From: an uncultured Lachnospiraceae bacterium
GTDB taxonomy: Bacteria > Bacillota > Clostridia > Lachnospirales > Lachnospiraceae
Direction of reading: 5' to 3'
Assembly: GCA_910578885.1 (NCBI GenBank)
Contig: CAJTSH010000002.1
Coordinates: 62,001 to 126,000 of the forward strand
Length of the DNA stretch: 64,000 nucleotides
Shown here: piece by piece, positions 59,302 to 64,000 of the stretch
Position numbering within the stretch: the first letter of the stretch is position 1
Layout: each line of letters starts with the position of its first letter
Notes under the pieces: generated by a model
Seen by the model: only the letters and a program-made list of their open reading frames with translations
Databases searched by the model: none
Told to the model about the DNA's origin: nothing
Position numbers and translations under genes: made by a program

Positions 59302-59319
59302 TTTTCAGGAGGGAAGCAT

Positions 59320-59805
59320 ATGCAGAAGAAAACAGCAGGAAAGATGGCTGCAAAGGCAGCTGAGAAAGCAGCAGACATGAAAGCGAGTGTAAAGGCAACC
59401 GGTGAGAAAGCAGCCGAAAAAGCAGCAGAAACGAAAACCGCTGTAAAAGAGGCAGTTGAAAAGGTTGAAGAAAAAGCAGCAGAGGTTAAGGAAGAAGTGA
59501 AATCTGAAGAGAAGAAGGTCGCTGCAAAGGCAGAAGAGGCCAAAGAAACTGTAAAGAAAAGTGCAAAAAAGGTAACTGCCAAGAAGGCGGCAGAGAAAAC
59601 GGAATTAGTACCGGAAGTATTTATTCAGTTTCAGGATCGTGAGGATGTTGTGAAAGATGTTATTGATAGAGCAAAGGAAGCATACGTAGCAGACGGTCAC
59701 AGAGCATCTTCCATTAAGTCGCTTCAGGTATATTTAAAGCCGGAAGAAGCAGCAGCATATTATGTAATCAATCAGAAATATGCCGGCAAAGTAGCTCTGT
59801 TCTAA
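59320..59805 (+). CDS. Ala/Lys/Glu-rich protein with DUF6465-type C-terminal domain
   Basis: 161 residues. About 1-95 is a repeated Ala/Lys/Glu helix (AAEKAAETKTAVKEA and similar), probably a long charged coiled coil or a DNA-binding-like tail. About 95-161 is a compact domain with VFIQFQDREDVVKDVI and the end YLKPEEAAAYYVINQKYAGK, the pattern of DUF6465 proteins common in Lachnospiraceae. Function unknown; a nucleoid-associated or cell-surface role has no direct support here. AGGAGGG precedes the ATG. A terminator follows. Confidence 0.75.
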   Translation: MQKKTAGKMAAKAAEKAADMKASVKATGEKAAEKAAETKTAVKEAVEKVEEKAAEVKEEVKSEEKKVAAKAEEAKETVKKSAKKVTAKKAAEKTELVPEVFIQFQDREDVVKDVIDRAKEAYVADGHRASSIKSLQVYLKPEEAAAYYVINQKYAGKVALF

Positions 59806-59832
59806 TTAAAGTATAAATAACATAGTAAAAAT

Positions 59833-59863
59833 TAGCGCCAACATATCGGTGGCGCTATTTTTT
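59833..59863 (+). terminator. Terminator after the DUF6465-like gene
   Basis: TAGCGCCA (59833-59840) pairs with TGGCGCTA (59850-59857), followed by at least six T. Confidence 0.85.
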
Positions 59864-59865
59864 TA

Positions 59866-60000
59866 TGCACAGGGGCGCATGAGGAGATTAGCAGCAGAGC
59901 TGCATGCGCCCCGCGCGGCGAGTAGGGAAATAAATCCCCCCTACTCGATTGCACAGGGGCGCATGAGGAGATTAGCAGCAGAAGCTACACGCGCCCCTGC
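59866..60000. repeat. 84-bp duplicated palindromic element
   Basis: The first 32 bases of copy 1 (from 59866) and copy 2 (from 59950) are identical, beginning TGCACAGGGGCGCATGAGG. Copy 1 folds as GGGGCGCAT (59872-59880)/ATGCGCCCC (59904-59912), copy 2 as CAGGGGCG (59954-59961)/CGCCCCTG (59992-59999), and between them CGAGTAGGG (59919-59927) pairs with CCCTACTCG (59939-59947). The GC-rich block stands out from its AT-rich surroundings between two convergent genes and looks like a dispersed repeat. Confidence 0.75.
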
Positions 60001-60024
60001 TCGATTAGTAATCGAAAAATAAGT

Positions 60025-61200
60025 TTACCGTTTTGCCTTATAGGCGGTAATAATCTTCTGGATTCTTTCATTCGGATCTAATAAATCACTGATAGATGTA
60101 TCGTGATTTAAGGTATCAATAATGTAGGCAATATATTTGCTCATGTCACAGTTGATGTAGTAGGGTCTGGAAAGAAGCTCCGGCGTCTGGTAGCATAGAT
60201 TTGTTGTAACGACCTTGTAGATAAGACCGTCTTCCACCGCTTTGTCAAATTTTTCAAGACCATTGGTGAACAGACCGAAGGTAGCTACGACAAAGACGCG
60301 TCTGGCTTTTCTCTTCTTTAATTCTGTGGCGACGTCAATCATACTGTCTCCTGAGGAAATCATGTCGTCAATAATCAAAACATCTTTGCCTTCGACGGAA
60401 GAACCTAAGAATTCATGTGCGACAATCGGATTGCGTCCATCCACAATTCTGCTGTAGTCGCGGCGTTTATAGAACATGCCCATGTCTACGCCAAGTACGC
60501 TTGATAAATAGATTGCACGTCCGGTTGCGCCTTCGTCCGGGCTGATGATCATCATATGGTCATTGTCAATCTCCAAGTCGTCCACATTGTTGCAGATGCC
60601 CTTGATGAACTGGTAAGCCGGCTGTACGGTTTCAAATCCCTTGAGAGGAATTGCGTTCTGGACACGGGGGTCGTGAGCGTCAAAGGTAATAATATTATCT
60701 ACCCCCATATTGGTCAGCTCCTGTAATGCCAGTGCGCAGTCCAAAGATTCTCTTGTAGTACGTTTGTGCTGACGGCTTTCATATAAGAAAGGAATGATGA
60801 CCGTAATTCTTCTCGCTTTACCGCCGACAGCAGCAATGATACGTTTTAAATCGGAAAAATGATCGTCGGGAGACATATGGTTGGTGTGTCCGCATAAAGA
60901 ATAGGTCAGGCTGTAGTTGGTAACGTCAACCATCAGGTATAAGTCGTATCCGCGGACAGATTCCTTGATAATCGCCTTTGCTTCTCCGGAGCCGAAGCGG
61001 GGGACAAGGGTCTTGACTACGTAGGAATCCCGTTTGTAGTCTTTAAACGCCGTTGAATCCTTGTGGCGGTTTTCGCGGTTCTCTCTCCATCTGACAAGAT
61101 ATTTGTCGACTTTTTCTCCCAGCGCATTACAGCTCTCCAGGGGAATGAGACCGAGGGTTCCGGCAGGGATTGTTTCTAAAGTTCTTTCATCGTTAGGCAT
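60025..61200 (-). CDS. prs: Ribose-phosphate diphosphokinase (PRPP synthase)
   Basis: 391 residues, longer than the usual about 315. It makes PRPP from ribose 5-P and ATP for nucleotide, His and Trp synthesis. Visible sites: RRITVIIPFLYESRQHKRT (ATP region), NIITFDAHDP near 180 and the PRPP loop DVLIIDDMISSGDSM near 285. The N-terminal about 60 residues and the C-terminus (about 340-391) are longer than in B. subtilis Prs. GGAGG lies seven bases before the ATG. It lies on the minus strand, 46 bases downstream of the dnaI-like gene and possibly in the same transcript. Confidence 0.9.
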   Translation of the reverse strand: MPNDERTLETIPAGTLGLIPLESCNALGEKVDKYLVRWRENRENRHKDSTAFKDYKRDSYVVKTLVPRFGSGEAKAIIKESVRGYDLYLMVDVTNYSLTYSLCGHTNHMSPDDHFSDLKRIIAAVGGKARRITVIIPFLYESRQHKRTTRESLDCALALQELTNMGVDNIITFDAHDPRVQNAIPLKGFETVQPAYQFIKGICNNVDDLEIDNDHMMIISPDEGATGRAIYLSSVLGVDMGMFYKRRDYSRIVDGRNPIVAHEFLGSSVEGKDVLIIDDMISSGDSMIDVATELKKRKARRVFVVATFGLFTNGLEKFDKAVEDGLIYKVVTTNLCYQTPELLSRPYYINCDMSKYIAYIIDTLNHDTSISDLLDPNERIQKIITAYKAKR

Positions 61201-61246
61201 GAGTGATCCTCCATCATAGTGTTTTGTATATGCAATAGATATGTAT

Positions 61247-62236
61247 CTACTGTAATCGTTCCAGCTTTTTTTTGAGGCGGATATCGTCTCCGAAAAGTCT
61301 GATCATAGTGTAGCTGCTGAAAATCCGGGAGCAGATACGTTCCGAATAGACAGCGGATAAATCTTCCATATTCAGGTTCGTAGAAATCAGTGTAGACTTT
61401 TTGTGAAGCATGCGTTCATTTAGGCACAGGAAGAGCTTCGAAATTGTAAAGGAATTGGCAAGCTCTGTTCCAAGGTCATCAATAATCAGCAAATCACAGT
61501 CGAAAATATTCTGGTGTGCCAAGATGGCATCGGAATTGCGGTCAAAGGTGTTCTTCTCAAAAATATCAAACAATTGAAAAGCCGTAAAATAAATTACGGA
61601 ATGCCCCAAATCCAGAAGCTCTTTTGCCACGCAGTTGGACAGGAAGGTTTTGCCGACGCCTGCTTCTCCATAGAAGCAGAGATTTTCAAACGTCAAATCA
61701 AAATCGGAAATGAACTTCCGGCAGGTCATGACGGCATGTCTGGCTGATTCCAGCGACGAAAGACCTGTTTTTTCGTCAATCATGCCGTCAGAATAATAAT
61801 CATAGGAAAATGCGGAGAAATTCTCCTCCTGCAAAATTTCTTTGATATTCGATTGGGTATAAATCAGGTCAATGGCAGCCTGCACAAAGCAGTGGCAGCG
61901 TCTGCCGTCAATATAACCGGTATCTTTGCAGTCTGGACAATTATAGTGTAACTGAAGGGCATCAGGTTTATAACCAAGTTTTTGAAGAATATTATTTTTT
62001 TCTTCCCTAAGGAGAGCAAGATGGGCTTTTAAGTCGGCTATAGCATCTTCGTCACCGTCAATCAGTTTTTTTGCCTGAGCAACGGAGGTGCCGGCAATCT
62101 CGTCGTCAATCCGGGCAAGCCTTGCATCCTTTGCATAGATTGCAGCTACACGTTTCTCTAGTTCATGTTGATTATCCAGCTGCCTTGCGTTGTAGCCGCG
62201 GGTCAATTCATCGTACTGGCTGTTGCTTAATGGCAT
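61247..62236 (-). CDS. DnaC/DnaI-type helicase loader ATPase
   Basis: 329 residues. An N-terminal helical part contains a zinc-binding-like set (CPDCKDTGYIDGRRCHC, about 100-116), as in DnaI. The AAA+ domain (about 165-329) has Walker A GEAGVGKTFLSN, Walker B CDLLIIDDLGTE and STNLNMEDL (sensor 1). It should load the replicative helicase together with the DnaD-like protein encoded upstream. The ribosome site GGGAGG is strong. The gene is 32 bases downstream of dnaD-like, so the two form an operon. Confidence 0.9.
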   Translation of the reverse strand: MPLSNSQYDELTRGYNARQLDNQHELEKRVAAIYAKDARLARIDDEIAGTSVAQAKKLIDGDEDAIADLKAHLALLREEKNNILQKLGYKPDALQLHYNCPDCKDTGYIDGRRCHCFVQAAIDLIYTQSNIKEILQEENFSAFSYDYYSDGMIDEKTGLSSLESARHAVMTCRKFISDFDLTFENLCFYGEAGVGKTFLSNCVAKELLDLGHSVIYFTAFQLFDIFEKNTFDRNSDAILAHQNIFDCDLLIIDDLGTELANSFTISKLFLCLNERMLHKKSTLISTNLNMEDLSAVYSERICSRIFSSYTMIRLFGDDIRLKKKLERLQ

Positions 62237-62268
62237 AAAACGTATCCTCCCAAATTAACATATATGAA

Positions 62269-63426
62269 TTATTGCATGGAACGGTTCAAAAGCTGTTTTT
62301 CAAGTTCGGTATAATCGTAGGAACGCTGTGGGTAGCTGGTAAAACGGTTCTTACCGGAAGGAGCCGTTCTGGCAACGGTTCTGGCGCCGGAAGTTTTTGC
62401 AGCATTGGATTTCGTTTCCTGAAAAGCTGCATCCAGTGCGGCGATGTCTTCCAGATGATGTACGTTATTCTTTTTCCAATTACCCAGTATTCCGTCCGCA
62501 TATTTAAAATTAGGCTGATTCGTCGCCTGAATCGTCCTCTTGCAGGCTTCACTGATAATATCCAGTGAAAATCCATACTGGTTTGTCCACTTCTCGATAA
62601 AGTCCGCTTCAAATTCAACCAGATTGCGTCCGGAGATGCCAAAAGCCTTCATGATTGCATAGGAAGTCTGGCTGTGAATGCGGGAGGCCTTCTTCGCCTG
62701 CTCTACGGTCGTAAATTTAGAGTCTGCCCAGGCGAGGGCGACTTTGTTCATATACCGGATGGTGCGGTGTCCTTTATCCACACAATATTCAATCAGATAT
62801 TCAATCAGTTCAATCGAAAAACGTAAAGTATCATGCCAATAAAGAATAGCATTTATATCGGTGGGATTCAAGGTACGCCCCATATATTTTTCCGCAATGA
62901 ACATTAGATTCTGCACATCCTCATCCTTTTGGAAACTGTCGAGCTGTTCTCTGGTGTATTCCGGGCGTTTTTCCTCTGATACGGAAGCGGAGTTTGCCGG
63001 CGCATGATATACGGGGACAGCAGCGTCTGCTGCGGCGTCAGCGCTGTTTCCGTCAATTGCAGCATAGGCAGCCAAATCTCCGGCATTGTCTGTCAGGGGC
63101 TTATCCGGTGGAGGCGTAAGAGAATCGGGAGCGGAAGAATCCGAAAGACAGATACCGGTAAGCTGGCCGCCTTCGTCATATTCCAGACGAAGAATGCGCA
63201 GCTTCTCCCAATACTTCAAGGCGCGGAAAATATCCTTTTCTGTATTTTCGAACTTGTCCGCCATGCCGATTATGGAGAAATTATCCCCATAGCTCATGCA
63301 GCGGAGCAGATACAGGTAGATTTTTACAAATTCTCCATTGGCATCCGCCATGTAGTTGTCGATAAACGTGTTTGGAACGCTGGTGGCAGTTGATTTACTG
63401 TCCGTATGTAAACGTATGTCTTTCAT
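62269..63426 (-). CDS. DnaD/DnaB-like replication initiation protein
   Basis: 385 residues from ATG 63426 (GAGAGAGGG about eight bases upstream). Longer in-frame starts (up to 63525) lack a ribosome site and run back toward the DnaA boxes. An N-terminal winged-helix-like part (about 10-85) precedes a variable Ala/Pro/Asp linker. Two DnaD/DnaB_2 (DDBH2) helical domains follow at about 160-240 and 255-340, seen as INAILYWHDTLRFSIELIEY and ILGNWKKNNVHHLEDI. Such proteins help open the origin and load the helicase. With the downstream loader ATPase it makes a dnaB/dnaI-like unit. Perfect DnaA boxes lie upstream. Confidence 0.85.
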   Translation of the reverse strand: MKDIRLHTDSKSTATSVPNTFIDNYMADANGEFVKIYLYLLRCMSYGDNFSIIGMADKFENTEKDIFRALKYWEKLRILRLEYDEGGQLTGICLSDSSAPDSLTPPPDKPLTDNAGDLAAYAAIDGNSADAAADAAVPVYHAPANSASVSEEKRPEYTREQLDSFQKDEDVQNLMFIAEKYMGRTLNPTDINAILYWHDTLRFSIELIEYLIEYCVDKGHRTIRYMNKVALAWADSKFTTVEQAKKASRIHSQTSYAIMKAFGISGRNLVEFEADFIEKWTNQYGFSLDIISEACKRTIQATNQPNFKYADGILGNWKKNNVHHLEDIAALDAAFQETKSNAAKTSGARTVARTAPSGKNRFTSYPQRSYDYTELEKQLLNRSMQ

Positions 63427-63515
63427 AAAAATGCCCTCTCTCAGTGTTGCCATTATAGCATAAGATTTTTTGAAAAGAAAGTGTGATTTTTTGAAAAAAT
63501 CTAGTAAAATCAAGG

Positions 63516-63553
63516 GTTTCCACAATTGTGGATAATGTGGATAATGTGGAGGG
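63516..63553 (-). promoter_or_regulatory. DnaA-box cluster 1 upstream of the dnaD-like gene
   Basis: Two back-to-back perfect TGTGGATAA 9-mers (63527-63535 and 63536-63544; TTATCCACA on the minus strand), then TGTGGAGGG (63545-63553, 6 of 9), preceded by GTTTCCACA (63516-63524) so that CCACAATTGTGG is a perfect 12-bp palindrome. This lies about 100 nt upstream of the dnaD-like start, at or before its promoter. Confidence 0.75.
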
Positions 63554-63653
63554 CCTGTAAACCGTTCATGTTATGGTAACTGCCGATAAACGGCAAAAAG
63601 AGAGAGTTTTGGGAAAATCTTAACGAATTATAAAATTATTATGTAAACATAAA

Positions 63654-63718
63654 AAATCCACATTAAATTTTGCGGTTCATCGACAATTTAATGTGGATAA
63701 TGTGGATAATGTGGATAA
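63654..63718 (-). promoter_or_regulatory. DnaA-box cluster 2 next to murC 3' end
   Basis: Three perfect TGTGGATAA 9-mers with no spacer (63692-63700, 63701-63709, 63710-63718), ending exactly at the murC stop. An inverted, degenerate box (AAATCCACA, 63654-63662) and AATTTAATGTGGAT/ATCCACATTAAATT (about 13 bp inverted repeat around 63657-63698) flank it. With cluster 1 this gives five perfect boxes in about 200 bp. The space between the clusters (63554-63653) is AT-rich, holds the CCGATAAACGG palindrome (about 63583-63593) and no gene. Confidence 0.75.
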
Positions 63719-64000
63719 CTATTCGTTTAATAGATATTCTCCCACCTGATAGATATCTCCGGCGCCCATAGTTATCAACAAGTCGTTGTTTATGCAATTT
63801 TCATTTAAAAATTTCTCAATTTCTTCAAAGGAAGAAAAATAATAGGCTTTACAATCTAGTTTCTTCAGTTCATCCAGAATTACTTCAGAAGTGATTCCAA
63901 AGGTATTCTTCTCTCTTGCTGCATAGATGTCGGAAAGCACGATTAAGTCTGCAGCAGAAAGGACTCTGGCAAAATCCTTATAAAATGCATTGGTTCTTGA
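63719..64000 (-). CDS. murC: UDP-N-acetylmuramate--L-alanine ligase, C-terminal end (truncated by window)
   Basis: The frame is open to the window edge; the visible about 93 residues are the Mur ligase C-terminal domain. Typical MurC marks are the segment TNAFYKDFARVLSAADLIVL, the following SDIYAAREKNTFGITSE and the final LLITMGAGDIYQVGEYLLNE. It adds L-alanine to UDP-MurNAc in peptidoglycan synthesis. It is upstream of the dnaD-like gene on the same strand, with the DnaA-box array between them. Confidence 0.88.
   Translation of the reverse strand, partial: SRTNAFYKDFARVLSAADLIVLSDIYAAREKNTFGITSEVILDELKKLDCKAYYFSSFEEIEKFLNENCINNDLLITMGAGDIYQVGEYLLNE

Noticed and set aside
63516..63718. Chromosome origin (oriC)
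   Set aside because: dnaA and dnaN are not here, and the boxes fit a promoter region between murC and dnaD; full-genome skew would be needed to claim an origin.

Overview
The window looks like a chromosomal segment of a gut-type anaerobic Firmicute, most probably Lachnospiraceae (Clostridia). The reasons are the strong AGGAGG-type ribosome binding sites, moderate GC, a FabK/FabT-type fatty acid operon, ThiT/ThiW vitamin uptake genes, a class B sortase locus, a DUF6465-type Ala/Lys-rich protein and a DnaD/DnaI-type helicase loading pair. Nearly all of it is chromosomal gene content. I saw no transposase, integrase, phage gene or CRISPR array.

Layout, left to right. 1-1.7 kb: two overlapping CgeB/DUF3880-like glycosyltransferases, the first cut by the window edge. 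1.9-3.1 kb: tRNA-Pro(CGG) and a DegV protein, both on the minus strand. 3.6-7.5 kb: a chemoreceptor almost without an extracellular sensor, and a secreted GH18 chitinase. 7.6-11.6 kb: thiamine locus, with thiT on the minus strand behind a TPP riboswitch, diverging from thiE-thiD-thiW-thiM. 11.7-22 kb: cell-surface locus with a 2507-residue secreted repeat protein (about 26 Ig-like/MBG-like modules plus two FN3 domains), a class B sortase and a BspA-type LRR protein ending in a TPKTG sorting signal. 22-30 kb: fatty acid operon acpP-fabK-fabD-fabG-fabF-fabZ-accDA-fabH-fabT with FabT-like operators at its promoter. accB and accC are absent from it. 30-33.3 kb: gdhA, then an MFS efflux gene behind a leader peptide that can fold as a translational attenuator.

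33.3-41.6 kb: arabinose locus of GH51 arabinofuranosidase, a fucose/arabinose-isomerase-family enzyme, an FGGY kinase and araD, followed by a hybrid histidine kinase with two solute-binding sensor domains. 41.7-49.6 kb: a coiled-coil protein, signal peptidase I, a CDF transporter, an LtaS-like enzyme, a two-gene SUF-like Fe-S pair and a GGDEF protein. 49.6-59.8 kb: a CsoR-type repressor, a 51-bp tandem repeat, GH31 glucosidase, a patatin-like lipase, an Arg-rich unknown protein, a membrane-anchored protein with a possible C39-like peptidase domain, an AGCS symporter with an inserted domain, an HPr paralogue without the catalytic His, and a DUF6465-like protein. 60-64 kb (minus strand): prs, a dnaI-like loader, a dnaD-like gene and the 3' end of murC, with five perfect TGTGGATAA DnaA-box 9-mers between dnaD and murC.

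The most unusual items are the leader-peptide/attenuator ahead of the MFS gene, the back-to-back DnaA-box array at dnaD-dnaI, the giant repeat protein/sortase B/LRR locus, the His-less HPr paralogue, the symporter with an extra domain, and the accDA-only fatty acid operon. All functional statements rest on motif recognition by eye. No database search was run.
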